Counted from the first letter of the stretch, positions 15,500-24,050 are shown. The stretch: 38,211 nt of DNA from JAHFLD01 sp964367145 (GCA_964367145.1 CAYIWJ010000007.1:1-38211); one strand, 5' to 3'. The notes: generated by a model not told the origin, from the letters alone. A program made the numbers and translations.

Positions 15500-15528
15500 T
15501 TTACCGATAAGTCTTCAGGCACTAGGAT
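15500..15528 (+). promoter_or_regulatory. Possible leaderless promoter of the GT2 gene
   Basis: TTTACC (15500-15505), 17-nt spacer, TAGGAT (15523-15528), then six nt to the ATG at 15535. Each box has four of six consensus bases, so it is only moderately supported. Confidence 0.35.
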
Positions 15529-15534
15529 CAAAGC

Positions 15535-16395
15535 ATGGTTCGACCTCTTTTAAGTTTTATTGTTTTCGCGCGGAATGCAGAACTGACGTTGCCGTTTACC
15601 TTGGCTAATTTGGATCAATTTTTGGCTGGAGCCGATTATGAGTATGAGGTCTTAATAGTTGACGATGGTTCGCGGGACGGTACAGCGCGTTTGGCTCGGG
15701 CTTTGGCCGCTTCGATGCATCGGGTTCGAGTGATTACGAACGCCGATTCGCTTGGCGTTGCTCGTTCGGCTTATTTAGCGTGGCTTGCGGCTCGTGGTGA
15801 GGTGCGAATTTTTTTGGACGGAAGACTTGGCGTCGCTTTGAAAAAAGATTTTCTGGAGCGAATCATCGGTTATGCCCGTTTGGCGCACGCCCCATTTTTT
15901 ACTTTCACTCTAAAAGCGACGCCTTCTTTGGTTTCTTTGTTTTATTACATTCATCAGGCGTTGGTTGGAATTTGGAGCAAGCTTTTGCTAAAAACTTCGG
16001 CGGGATTTTTTCCGGCCACGATTTGGGGTTTGGATGCCACTTTTGATCCGGAAATTTTTCGAAAGGTTCATGAAGGTGATTCGTTGGCTTTATTGAGGGC
16101 GGAACTGGTTTTTTCACATCTTGGTTTTACCCGAAATCACTTTTTGGTACCAACGAGCGTGTTTCCGGATTTTAAGCTGTCGTTTTTCGACAGTTTGCAT
16201 ATTTTTTCCGGAATCGTTAAAATGCGGTGGTGGCTTAGAGATTTTGTTTCGCAGGCTTCTGTGCTCTTAAAGAGCGAGGCGGATAAGATTTCTTTGACCA
16301 AGAAAGCGGTGTTGCCGATTTTAGAAGAGCAGACTGGCAGGAAGAGTGCAGTCTTGCGATTAAAGAACCGTAAAAGCAGAAAAAGAAGTTCCTAG
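15535..16395 (+). CDS. Family 2 glycosyltransferase
   Basis: 286 residues. The N-terminal GT-A fold has LSFIVFARNAELTLP, then the nucleotide-binding VDDGSRDGT (about residues 41-49). The metal-binding motif appears as FLDGRLG (about residue 94) instead of a plain DxD. A hydrophobic stretch around residues 120-140 may associate with the membrane, and the C-terminus is strongly basic. Substrate cannot be told from the sequence. It lies between map and greA. Confidence 0.85.
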   Translation: MVRPLLSFIVFARNAELTLPFTLANLDQFLAGADYEYEVLIVDDGSRDGTARLARALAASMHRVRVITNADSLGVARSAYLAWLAARGEVRIFLDGRLGVALKKDFLERIIGYARLAHAPFFTFTLKATPSLVSLFYYIHQALVGIWSKLLLKTSAGFFPATIWGLDATFDPEIFRKVHEGDSLALLRAELVFSHLGFTRNHFLVPTSVFPDFKLSFFDSLHIFSGIVKMRWWLRDFVSQASVLLKSEADKISLTKKAVLPILEEQTGRKSAVLRLKNRKSRKRSS

Positions 16396-16409
16396 TTTTA
16401 TTTTTTATT

Positions 16410-16865
16410 ATGGATTACTACTTGACCGAAACTCGGCTAGAGGAGCTTAAAGTGGAATTGGATGATCTTCGCACGGCGAAGAGGATTGAAGTGGCAAAAC
16501 GTTTGAAGCGAGCCAAGGAATTGGGCGATCTTTCGGAAAATTCCGAATATCAGGAAGCGCGGAATGAGCAGATGCAAGTTGAGTCGCGAATTTTTGAATT
16601 GGAGCAGATTATCAAGAACGTCAAGATGATTGAGAAGGGCGGGAGCGCCGGAGTGGTGCGGATCGGCTCAACGGTCAAAGTGGAAAAAAATGGAAAAGGA
16701 GCAACGTTTACCATTATCGGTTCCAACGAAACTAAACCGGAGGTTGGTCTTATTTCTAACGAGTCTCCGCTGGGACAGGCATTAATCGGTCATGGCATTG
16801 GAGATGTCTGTCAGGTTCAGACACCGGGAGGCAAGGTGTCTTATAAGATTACAGCCATTGAATAA
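16410..16865 (+). CDS. greA: Transcription elongation factor GreA
   Basis: 151 residues: an N-terminal antiparallel coiled coil with the acidic tip GDLSENSEYQEARNEQ, which enters the RNA polymerase secondary channel to stimulate RNA cleavage, and a C-terminal FKBP-like domain ending in GGKVSYKITAIE. Normal length is about 158. Start follows a T-rich junction. Confidence 0.97.
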   Translation: MDYYLTETRLEELKVELDDLRTAKRIEVAKRLKRAKELGDLSENSEYQEARNEQMQVESRIFELEQIIKNVKMIEKGGSAGVVRIGSTVKVEKNGKGATFTIIGSNETKPEVGLISNESPLGQALIGHGIGDVCQVQTPGGKVSYKITAIE

Positions 16866-16873
16866 TATTTTTT

Positions 16874-18340
16874 ATGCGAGATGATTTGATGGCGGAGCGA
16901 ATACGAAAATTAGCAGCTCTACGAACTGCCGGAGTTGATCCATATCCGGCTCAAGTCAAACGCTCGCACAGCGTTGGCGATCTATTGATGAAGTTTAAGA
17001 CGCTGGAGCAGGAGAAAAAAGAAGTGGCTGTGGTGGGAAGAGTGGTCGGTCTACGCAATCAAGGCGGTTTACTTTTTGCCGACCTAAAAGATGAGACTGG
17101 GCAAGTTCAGATTGTGGCTAAACGCAACGAGGTGGCCGATTTTGAATTATTACGGGATGCGCTTGATCTATCGGATTTTTTAGAGGTTCGCGGAGTTCCG
17201 TTTACGACCCAGCGAGGCGAACAAAGCGTCGGCGCCCTTTCGGCGCGAATCGTGGTAAAAAGTCTTCGGGCGTTGCCCAGTTCTTGGTATGGTCTTCAAG
17301 ATGTGGAAACTCGTTTTCGACAACGCTACTTAGATATTTTACTGAACCCAGAGTTGAAGGAACTATTTGTTAAGAAATTTAAGTTTTGGGCGGAGTTTAG
17401 AAGTTTTCTAACCAAGGCCGGTTTTCAAGAGATTGAAATGCCGATTTTAGAACCGATTCCGGGCGGGGCCGAGGCGGAGCCTTTTGTAACCCATCATAAC
17501 GCGCTGGATTGGAATTTTTATTTGCGAATCTCTTTAGAGTTGCCGCTTAAAAAATTATTGGTGGCCGGTTTTGAAAAAGTTTTTGAAATTGGCCGGATTT
17601 TTCGGAATGAAGGAATAGACGCCGAACATCTGCAAGATTATACCCAGCTGGAGTTCTATTGGGCTTATGCCGATTACAACGACTTGATGAAGTTTGTGGA
17701 GAAAATGTATTCGGGGGCGATAAAAAATGCCTTTGGAACGCTGGTTTTGCCGTGGAACCGAAAAAAAATTGATTGGACTCCGCCATGGCCGAAGGTTCAA
17801 TATTATGATTTGTTCAAGAAACTTACGGGCTTGGATCTTAAAACCGTAACCCGCGATGAGCTTTACATGAAAGCGCTTAAAGAAAATTTGAAGCCGGAGT
17901 TGGAATTGGGGCGGGGGCGTTTGATTGATTTGTTGTTTAAAAAAATGATTCGCCCGACAATTATTCAGCCGGTGTTTTTGGTCAATCCGCCGGTTGACAT
18001 TGAGCCGTTAGCCAAACGGATTTCGGGGAATCCAGACAAGGTGGCGCGGTTTCAGGTGGTTGCCTGTCAGACCGAATTGGGGAAGGGTTTTTCCGAGTTG
18101 AATGATCCACAAGATCAACGCGATCGTTTTGTGGAGCAGATGGATTTACGGGCTAAGGGTGACAAGGAGGCGCAAATGTTGGATGAAGATTTTTTGGTGG
18201 CTTTAGAGCACGGCATGCCACCGGCTGCCGGATTTGGCGTTTCGGAGCGTTTGTTTTCGGTTTTAGCCGGGAAACCGATACGCGAATTAGTATTTTTTCC
18301 ACCAATGCGACCTAAGGAAATGAATGATGATGCTGATTAG
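16874..18340 (+). CDS. lysS: Lysyl-tRNA synthetase, class II (divergent)
   Basis: 488 residues. An OB-fold tRNA-binding domain (about 50-140) precedes a class II catalytic core. Motif 1 is around FQEIEMPILEPIPGGAEAEPF, shown here only in part: EMPILEPIPGG. Motif 2 is FRNEGIDAEHLQDYT, where most LysRS proteins have FRNEGIS-RHNPEFT. Motif 3 reads GFGVSERLF instead of the usual GIGIDRL. The HHNALD lysine-pocket segment is present. LysRS is still the best call; motif differences suggest a lineage-specific subclass. Confidence 0.88.
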   Translation: MRDDLMAERIRKLAALRTAGVDPYPAQVKRSHSVGDLLMKFKTLEQEKKEVAVVGRVVGLRNQGGLLFADLKDETGQVQIVAKRNEVADFELLRDALDLSDFLEVRGVPFTTQRGEQSVGALSARIVVKSLRALPSSWYGLQDVETRFRQRYLDILLNPELKELFVKKFKFWAEFRSFLTKAGFQEIEMPILEPIPGGAEAEPFVTHHNALDWNFYLRISLELPLKKLLVAGFEKVFEIGRIFRNEGIDAEHLQDYTQLEFYWAYADYNDLMKFVEKMYSGAIKNAFGTLVLPWNRKKIDWTPPWPKVQYYDLFKKLTGLDLKTVTRDELYMKALKENLKPELELGRGRLIDLLFKKMIRPTIIQPVFLVNPPVDIEPLAKRISGNPDKVARFQVVACQTELGKGFSELNDPQDQRDRFVEQMDLRAKGDKEAQMLDEDFLVALEHGMPPAAGFGVSERLFSVLAGKPIRELVFFPPMRPKEMNDDAD

Positions 18341-18352
18341 GAATAATCCATT

Positions 18353-19615
18353 ATGCTTGACGTAAAATTAATTCGCGAAAATCCAGATCAAGTACGCGCG
18401 GCTTTGAAAAAGCGTGGCCGAGATGTCAAACAAGTGGATATTTTTTTGGGAGTTGATGCCGATTGGCGAACTTTGAGCCAACGGTTTGATGACGCTAGAA
18501 GGGAACTTAAAGAGTTGAGCGCGGCTAGAGCCATAGAGAAAGCTAAGGAGTTAAAAGTTAGTTTGAAGGTCATTGAGGAGGGGCTGACTAGGATTACCAA
18601 AGAGCGCGAAGACTTGTTATCCCAGTTGCCGAATATCCCGTTTGATGACGTGCCGGATGGCAAAGATGATTCGGGTAATAAGGTTGTGCGGACGGTTGGC
18701 GTTCCGGGAAAATTGAAAATTGACTATCTGACGTTGGCGCGCAATTTGGATTTACTGGACGTAGAGCGTTCGGCTACAGTTGCGGGCAGTCGTTTTAGCT
18801 ACCTAAAAAATGAGCTGGTGCTTCTGGAATTTGCTTTGGTTCGTTTTGCGTTTGATTTACTTTTACCGCATGGATTTACACCAATCGTTCCACCGCAGAT
18901 GATTCGTCCGGAGATGTATCGCGCAATGGGTCGCTTATCCGGTGGACAAGAAGAAGAACGTTACTTTTTGGAAAAGGATGGCTTATATCTTATTGGTAGT
19001 GCCGAGCATACAATGGGCCCCTATCATGCCGGAGATGTGTTCTTGGCTAAGGATTTGCCGAGGCGCTATGCTGGTTTTTCCACCTGCTTCCGGCGGGAGG
19101 CCGGTTCTTATGGTAAAGACACTAAGGGGATTTTGCGGGTACATCAATTTGATAAAGTGGAGATGTTTTCTTTCGCGCATCCCGAGAAGTCCAAAGAAGA
19201 GCACCAATTTTTATTAGCGCGCCAAGAGGAGTTTCATCAAAAACTTGGCTTACCGTATAGAATTGTAGAAATTTGCGGTGGCGATCTTGGTTTTACCGAT
19301 GCCAAGGCGTTTGATGTTGAGGTTTGGTTGCCGAGCGAAGAACGTTATCGCGAAACCGGTTCATGTTCCAACACCACCGACTTCCAGGCTCGTGGCATCA
19401 ATACTCGCTATCGCGCCGAAGGTCAGGCTTCAACTCTAGGTTTGGTGCATATGCTTAACGCGACGGGGCTTGCCATTGGTCGGACGCTTATAATGATTAT
19501 GGAAAATTATCAGACCGAAACCGGTACGATTTTAGTGCCCGAAATTTTAATTCCGTATGTCGGCTTTAAAGAAATTACTGCCACCAAATTTAAAGGTATG
19601 GGTGGAAATAGATAA
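18353..19615 (+). CDS. serS: Seryl-tRNA synthetase
   Basis: 420 residues. The N-terminal 110 residues form the long antiparallel coiled coil that grips tRNA-Ser; the rest is a class II core with motif 2 CFRREAGSYGKDTKGILRVHQF region (CFRREAGSYGKD visible) and motif 3 GLAIGRTLIMIMENYQ. ETGSCSNTTDFQARG forms the serine/ATP pocket. Its 3' end overlaps the start of alr. Confidence 0.97.
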   Translation: MLDVKLIRENPDQVRAALKKRGRDVKQVDIFLGVDADWRTLSQRFDDARRELKELSAARAIEKAKELKVSLKVIEEGLTRITKEREDLLSQLPNIPFDDVPDGKDDSGNKVVRTVGVPGKLKIDYLTLARNLDLLDVERSATVAGSRFSYLKNELVLLEFALVRFAFDLLLPHGFTPIVPPQMIRPEMYRAMGRLSGGQEEERYFLEKDGLYLIGSAEHTMGPYHAGDVFLAKDLPRRYAGFSTCFRREAGSYGKDTKGILRVHQFDKVEMFSFAHPEKSKEEHQFLLARQEEFHQKLGLPYRIVEICGGDLGFTDAKAFDVEVWLPSEERYRETGSCSNTTDFQARGINTRYRAEGQASTLGLVHMLNATGLAIGRTLIMIMENYQTETGTILVPEILIPYVGFKEITATKFKGMGGNR

Positions 19616-20675
19616 GTCGGCGCTGATTCATAACCTGAACGCAATTCGCTCACTCTTGCGTCCTTCGGTTGGGTTGTGGGCAGTGGTTAAATCTAATGCC
19701 TATGGGCATGGGCTTTTGGATGTGGCGCGATTGTTAGCGAGTCGGGTTCAAGGTTTCTGCGTGGATAGTGTCGCCGAGGGCTTGGCTCTGCGGGAGCAAA
19801 AGATTAAAAATCAGATTTTAGTTTTAGGCCCAACTTTACCGGCGCTTTTTTCTTTGGCACGACGAAAGAAAATCACCTTGACCGTGGCTGATTTTTCTAC
19901 TTTGCGAGCCCTGACCCCAAAAGGTCCGGAGTTCCATTTAAAATTTGACACTGGAATGCATCGCCAGGGTTTTTTGCCGGAGGAAGCTTCTCGGGTCGCG
20001 CGTTTTTCCGCGAATAAAAATTTGCCATTGCGGGGTGTCTATAGTCATTTTGCCGGTGAGGAGGCTAGTGAATCCACCTCGCGATTTGATCGGCAATTCA
20101 AGAGTTTTAATTCTATTGTTTCGAGTTTTTCTTTGATGCGATATCCCAATCTGGTTTATCACATTGCCGCTACCGATGGCGTGATGCGGAATCAAGATTT
20201 TCATTTGGACTTAGTGCGAGTCGGAATCGGTCTATATGGTGGAATGACTATTTTTTACAACGGTGAGGCTTTGCCACTAAAACCGGTCTTGTCTTGGCGA
20301 ACAATAGTTGCCGAAGTTAAGTTGATTTCGGCGGGTGAGCGAGTTGGTTACGCGCCGGGGGAGGTTCTAAAAAATCCGACAAGACTTGCGTTATTACCGA
20401 TTGGCTATTGGCATGGTTTTCCTCGTTCGCTTTCTCATGTCGGCCAGGTGTTGATTCGCGGTAAGTTGGCCAGAGTAATTGGTTTGGTTTCTATGGATTT
20501 AATGACGGTTGACGCGTCGGCGATTCCCGCGGTAAAGAAGGGTGATCTGGTGACGATTATTGGTCGCGACGGGCAGGCTTCAATATTGGCGTCAGATTTA
20601 GCGGTGAAGTGCGAGACTATTCCCTACGAGATACTCACACGCACTAATCCACTGATGCGGCGGTTCGTGGTTTAA
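19557..20675 (+). CDS. alr: Alanine racemase
   Basis: 372 residues; makes D-alanine for peptidoglycan. The PLP-binding lysine is in VVKSNAYGHG (about residue 44), the catalytic tyrosine is probably in GERVGYAPGE, and SMDLMTVD and YEILTRTNP are in the C-terminal beta domain. The ATG at 19557 overlaps serS by 59 nt; a GTG at 19602 would leave almost no residues before the conserved WVEIDKSAL. Presence of alr with an ftsQ-like gene next door suggests a peptidoglycan wall. Confidence 0.95.
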   Translation: MSALKKLLPPNLKVWVEIDKSALIHNLNAIRSLLRPSVGLWAVVKSNAYGHGLLDVARLLASRVQGFCVDSVAEGLALREQKIKNQILVLGPTLPALFSLARRKKITLTVADFSTLRALTPKGPEFHLKFDTGMHRQGFLPEEASRVARFSANKNLPLRGVYSHFAGEEASESTSRFDRQFKSFNSIVSSFSLMRYPNLVYHIAATDGVMRNQDFHLDLVRVGIGLYGGMTIFYNGEALPLKPVLSWRTIVAEVKLISAGERVGYAPGEVLKNPTRLALLPIGYWHGFPRSLSHVGQVLIRGKLARVIGLVSMDLMTVDASAIPAVKKGDLVTIIGRDGQASILASDLAVKCETIPYEILTRTNPLMRRFVV

Positions 20676-20687
20676 TTAGTCTGTGGT

Positions 20688-21470
20688 ATGAGTCACTCTT
20701 ATTTAGAGCAGTCAAAATTGCGGCGTTCCCGAAAGCGCCGATTGCGATTTTACGCCTGGGTTTTTGCCGTTTTGGTTTTTGTTTTCTTTCTGTTTTATGC
20801 CGTTCGGGAGTCGTCTTTTTTTGCCATCCGCAGTTTTAACATAACAGGGGTTTCCCGCGCGGAGCAGTCCAACCTTTTGACATCTTTGCGAACCGCCGTA
20901 GCTCAAGGAATTTGGGGAAAAGTTTTGGGGGCTGATAATTATTTGGCCTGGCCCGAGGCTTTGCCGCCGCCATCGTCTTCTTTGGCTTCGATTGTCGTTA
21001 CCAAGCGTTTTTTTGATAGAACTGTCGAGGTTGCGGTTCAGCGAAAAAATATCGGCGGGATGTGGTGCTTTGTTGGCGATGCGTCGCCTTGTTTTTGGTT
21101 TGATGGCGAAAACGCCTTATTGTTGACAGCGGCGCCACTGACTGAGGGTTCGTTGGTTCAAGTCATTCAGGAGGAAACGACAACTCCATTGACCATTGGT
21201 CAACCAGTGCTTGCAACCGAAGAATTTTCTTATTTTAAGGAGATAGTTGGATCAGTCGGAAAATTTGGTTTTGGTAAATTGCGTTTTAGTTTCAATCGCC
21301 CTCGGCGCGAGTTTTCGGCGACGCCAGATCAGGGGCCGGAGCTTAGGTTTAGTCTTCGTTTTCCAGCAAAAATGCCGTTAGCCGCTCTGCGAGAGTTGGT
21401 AAATAAACCAAATTTTCTTAGTTGGCATTACATTGATTTTACGGTAAATAACAAAGTTTATACCAAGTAG
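20688..21470 (+). CDS. ftsQ: FtsQ/DivIB-like cell division protein
   Basis: 260 residues: a basic cytoplasmic N-terminus, one membrane helix (about 24-42) and an external part starting with a POTRA-like region (FAIRSFNITGVSRAEQSNLL). The C-terminus has the beta-rich region ending HYIDFTVNNKVYTK, resembling the IDLR-nn-vy signature of FtsQ. FtsQ links FtsA/FtsZ-side proteins with FtsL/FtsB. Sequence identity within this family is low, so the call rests on architecture and the neighbour alr. Confidence 0.75.
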   Translation: MSHSYLEQSKLRRSRKRRLRFYAWVFAVLVFVFFLFYAVRESSFFAIRSFNITGVSRAEQSNLLTSLRTAVAQGIWGKVLGADNYLAWPEALPPPSSSLASIVVTKRFFDRTVEVAVQRKNIGGMWCFVGDASPCFWFDGENALLLTAAPLTEGSLVQVIQEETTTPLTIGQPVLATEEFSYFKEIVGSVGKFGFGKLRFSFNRPRREFSATPDQGPELRFSLRFPAKMPLAALRELVNKPNFLSWHYIDFTVNNKVYTK

Positions 21471-21499
21471 ATTTTAATCTGTCTTGTTTGATTTGAATT

Positions 21500-21853
21500 A
21501 TGCGCTTTAAATTTCCCGAAGATGACCGGCGTTTTACCTGGACGCGGCACATTAAAAATAAGATGTTGTTTTATGGACTTTCGGAGCAAAAGATCCGCGG
21601 AGTTTTTAAGTCGCCGACTCGTTTGGTTCATGGCGTGGCAGAAGAGACAATCGCGGCCATGAAGTCATTGACGGCTAAACGACGGCACGAGGAGATTTGG
21701 ATTATGTATCGACCGGAAAAGAGGCGAGTTGGTAAGCTGGCTCGTATCTTAATGATCAGCGCTTGGCGTTATCCGGGGGAAAGTAACCCAAGTCAAGCCG
21801 TGCCGATTCCAGAAGAAGTTATTGCCGAACTTGGACTCAATCGACAGTTCTAG
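21500..21853 (+). CDS. DUF4258-like small protein
   Basis: 117 residues. The N-terminal half (FTWTRHIKNKMLFYGLS, then KSPTRLVHG) resembles DUF4258 domains, where a helix bearing H-x3-M is followed by a strand pair; a central strand RILMISAWRYPG follows. DUF4258 proteins are distant relatives of RelE-like folds, but no antitoxin neighbour is visible, so no toxin role is claimed. Convergent with ndh, ten nt apart. Confidence 0.65.
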   Translation: MRFKFPEDDRRFTWTRHIKNKMLFYGLSEQKIRGVFKSPTRLVHGVAEETIAAMKSLTAKRRHEEIWIMYRPEKRRVGKLARILMISAWRYPGESNPSQAVPIPEEVIAELGLNRQF

Positions 21854-21862
21854 TGAGAAAAA

Positions 21863-23107
21863 TTAGTGATTTTTTTCCGTTTCGCACAAGGGGCAAGTTT
21901 CGGAAAATTTACTGGTGCTCATAAAAGTGGCTAGGGCTTTTCCGGCGGGCATCAGCATTTGGAAGGCGCGAAAATCCGCCAAACGCCGCAGGAACCAGCC
22001 GATGTGGCCAAAAAAGAGAAGATTTCCAATTTGAGCTCCAGCCCAATGATGGCCGGTTGGAATTACATACCAGGGTTTTCGGGGAATATATTTTAGGCGC
22101 CAGACCCGATTGCCGAGAGTGGCTTCAGTAATTCGTTCGGCTACAAAATCCGCATCGTAGAGGGCGGTTTGAGCCATGCCGGAATACATAGTTGCCGCGC
22201 CGTCGCCAATAACGAAGACATCTTCTTGTCCTTTAGCTCGGAGATATTCATCTACTATCGCTCGCCCTTTTTTATCGGTTTCAAGATCCTTAATTGTTCC
22301 AAGCAGACGGTGAGCTCGAATGCCAGCGGTCCAGATGAGTGTTTGGGTCTGGAGTTGCATATCTTTAAGATGGACGGTTTCTATCTCTTCTTTAACAACG
22401 GTGCGATTAAGAAAGATATTAACGCCTAATTCGCGGAGTCGTGATTCAACCCGACTGGAAAATTTCGGTAAGAGCATTGGTACCAGGCGAGGTGCCGCTT
22501 CAATAATATCGATGGTTACGATAGACGAATCGAGTTTATGAGTGGTGGCGATTTTTTTGGCGTAGTGGGCCAAGTCGCCCGCGATTTCGGTGCCGGAAGC
22601 GCCGCCGCCAACCACTAGAAAGTGAGCGGCCTTAACTTTTTCGTCCATGGTGCCAACTTTAGAAACCGTAACCATCATTTCGTGCAGGTGTCGTTTGAGA
22701 GCCAAGGCTTCGGTGACGGTTTTGAAACCGTAGGAATGTTCCTTGAGACCCGGGATATTAAAGTATTCGGTTTCACTGCCAAGCGCGAGAACCAGTGTTT
22801 CGTATTCATAGCGACTACCGGAATTACCCCGAAGTTCTTTTTTCTGTAAGTCTACCCCCACGATCCGATCTTCTAAAATTTCTACCGGAGAATGGGCAAA
22901 AATATCGCGAAGCGGAACGCAAGTTTCGAGCGGTGAGTGGCCGGTAACGACGCGATAAAGAGCCGCGTGATATTCAAAATGAGGTTTGTCGTTAATTAAA
23001 ATAATACGGGTATAGGGAAGTCGTCGGCGAGCCAGTTTTAGAGCCAAACGAATTCCGCCAAAGCCGGCGCCGACGATGACGATTCTTTTTCGGTGGGGTG
23101 CGGTCAT
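21863..23107 (-). CDS. ndh: Type II NADH:quinone oxidoreductase-like flavoprotein
   Basis: 414 residues. An N-terminal FAD motif (IVIVGAGFGGIRLALKL), a second dinucleotide motif for NAD(P)H (FLVVGGGASGTEIAGDL, about 165-181) and the FAD-binding VFVIGDGAA (about 300). The C-terminal region with GHIGWFLRRLADF fits the membrane-surface helices of NDH-2. It ends with CPLC. NDH-2 passes electrons from NADH to quinone without pumping protons; no other respiratory gene is near. An extended -10 box (TGT-TAAAGT, 23115-23123) lies seven nt before the ATG, suggesting a nearly leaderless mRNA. Confidence 0.88.
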   Translation of the reverse strand: MTAPHRKRIVIVGAGFGGIRLALKLARRRLPYTRIILINDKPHFEYHAALYRVVTGHSPLETCVPLRDIFAHSPVEILEDRIVGVDLQKKELRGNSGSRYEYETLVLALGSETEYFNIPGLKEHSYGFKTVTEALALKRHLHEMMVTVSKVGTMDEKVKAAHFLVVGGGASGTEIAGDLAHYAKKIATTHKLDSSIVTIDIIEAAPRLVPMLLPKFSSRVESRLRELGVNIFLNRTVVKEEIETVHLKDMQLQTQTLIWTAGIRAHRLLGTIKDLETDKKGRAIVDEYLRAKGQEDVFVIGDGAATMYSGMAQTALYDADFVAERITEATLGNRVWRLKYIPRKPWYVIPTGHHWAGAQIGNLLFFGHIGWFLRRLADFRAFQMLMPAGKALATFMSTSKFSETCPLCETEKNH

Positions 23108-23164
23108 GTTTATTACTTTAACACTAAAATGACGCTGTTATGTGTGGGTAAATTTTTGGTAAGA

Positions 23165-23196
23165 AAAAATCCGTCGAGGTGGCGGACTTTTTCTAA
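23165..23196. terminator. Bidirectional terminator-like hairpin
   Basis: AATCCG (23168-23173) pairs with CGGACT (23183-23188) around a 9-nt loop, with A tracts on the left and T tracts on the right, so it can act for both strands. On the minus strand it follows the SEC-C gene and precedes ndh. Confidence 0.55.
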
Positions 23197-23209
23197 ACAT
23201 TGAGAAAAA

Positions 23210-23437
23210 TTATTGATGGGCGTCGGGATTTTTCATGCAACAATCCTTAACCATCTTGCCACTGCCGCAGGGACATTTTTCGTTAGCTACGCTTTTGGCA
23301 TCGTTTGCGCTATGGCACATCCCAGCCATTCTTCCGCTACCACAGTGGCACGGCTTCATCAGGTTCCCCATCTTGTCTTTGACCATTTGTGGATCCATAT
23401 TGAGGTAAAGCCTAGATTTTTTTCGGCGACCTTTCAA
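23210..23437 (-). CDS. Small protein with two SEC-C zinc motifs
   Basis: 75 residues from a TTG start, or 62 from the ATG at 23398. Two SEC-C type zinc-binding units are visible: C30, C32, C41 and H42, then C55, C57, C66 and C67, the second with the classic CPCGSGKMVKDCC. The same motif is found at the C-terminus of SecA, where it binds SecB and ribosomes; free-standing copies have no settled function. The start is uncertain: TTG lies only five nt after a TATAAT. Confidence 0.8.
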   Translation of the reverse strand: MKGRRKKSRLYLNMDPQMVKDKMGNLMKPCHCGSGRMAGMCHSANDAKSVANEKCPCGSGKMVKDCCMKNPDAHQ

Positions 23438-23442
23438 GGTGA

Positions 23443-23451
23443 ATTATAACA
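23443..23451 (-). promoter_or_regulatory. Extended -10 promoter of the SEC-C gene
   Basis: On the minus strand TGT-TATAAT, a perfect -10 box with the TG extension, five nt before the TTG at 23437. No good -35 box. Confidence 0.6.
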
Positions 23452-23463
23452 AAAATTAGGAGT

Positions 23464-23490
23464 ATAAAAAACCCCGACTAAGTCGGGGTT
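23464..23490 (-). terminator. Intrinsic terminator of the membrane mini-operon
   Basis: Minus strand: AACCCCGAC pairs perfectly with GTCGGGGTT (23470-23478 with 23482-23490), loop of three nt, followed by six T. The stop codon of the gene at 23478 lies in the hairpin. Confidence 0.9.
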
Positions 23491-23738
23491 GGGGGAGCGG
23501 ATTTGCGGAAGAAGTGGCGGATGCCAAACTCCCGAATCCAGGCCCAGAAGATGAGCGTGATGCCGGCGAAGGCCGCCGGATACCAGAAGGGAATCGTGGC
23601 CAGATGTCCCAGTGTTGCGCTCACTGTGAGGTGCACAATCGCCATCAGAATCATGGCGCACATTGCTGACTTGATGATTTCGCAGAGAGCGACGATTCCT
23701 TGAACCAATGCATAGACGAGCCAGAACAGAAATGCCAT
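23478..23738 (-). CDS. Small membrane protein, unknown
   Basis: 86 residues. Hydrophobic stretches at about 2-19, 24-45 and 50-69 suggest two or three membrane helices with a basic C-terminal tail. An ideal ribosome binding site, AAGGAG, lies seven nt before the ATG. It is the second gene of a two-gene unit with the one at 24024. No family recognised. Confidence 0.7.
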   Translation of the reverse strand: MAFLFWLVYALVQGIVALCEIIKSAMCAMILMAIVHLTVSATLGHLATIPFWYPAAFAGITLIFWAWIREFGIRHFFRKSAPPTPT

Positions 23739-23772
23739 GAGTTTCTCCTTGGGGATTCCTGAAGAACTTTTG

Positions 23773-24024
23773 TTACGCCTTATGGTCTTTTTCTAAACTG
23801 CTAATTTCGTGGTAGTTCTGAGCGCCAGCCGTGACCAATAGCGCCAGAGTGATCGAGAGCATGACAAGCAGGTAGGTGCTTCCGACGGAAAGTTCACCGT
23901 AGCGAGTTGGTAATTCTAGGAGGCGAGTGTTGGGGAATTCCCAGTTAAGCGCGAGATGATAGCCGATTGCGAAGATGGCCGTTGCAGACAGAAGGTAGAC
24001 GGCAAAGAGGGTCGGCTTTTTCAT
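23773..24024 (-). CDS. Small membrane protein, unknown
   Basis: 83 residues from the ATG at 24024, preceded by AAGGAA; an upstream start at 24045 lies within the boxA-like element. Two membrane helices (about 4-22 and 48-67) flank a short external loop with an NTRLLELPTRYGELS stretch. First gene of a two-gene unit with a consensus promoter, hairpin, boxA-like element and a shared terminator. No family recognised. Confidence 0.7.
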   Translation of the reverse strand: MKKPTLFAVYLLSATAIFAIGYHLALNWEFPNTRLLELPTRYGELSVGSTYLLVMLSITLALLVTAGAQNYHEISSLEKDHKA

Positions 24025-24041
24025 CACTTCCTTTTTAGTTC

Positions 24042-24050
24042 TCAAAGAGC
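24042..24050 (-). promoter_or_regulatory. boxA-like leader element preceded by a hairpin
   Basis: Minus strand GCTCTTTGA, which matches the E. coli boxA core GCTCTTTAA except one base. Just upstream, AATCGGA and TCCGATT (24057-24074) form a perfect 7-bp stem with a 4-nt loop, giving a hairpin-then-boxA order as in rRNA leaders. Confidence 0.55.

Noticed and set aside
14671..16409. Missing infA-rpmJ-rpsM-rpsK-rpsD-rpoA-rplQ block after map
   Set aside because: Absent from this window, but probably located elsewhere in the genome; no claim of loss can be made.
21500..21853. Toxin-antitoxin module around the DUF4258-like gene
   Set aside because: No antitoxin-like small ORF is adjacent; neighbours are ftsQ-like and ndh.
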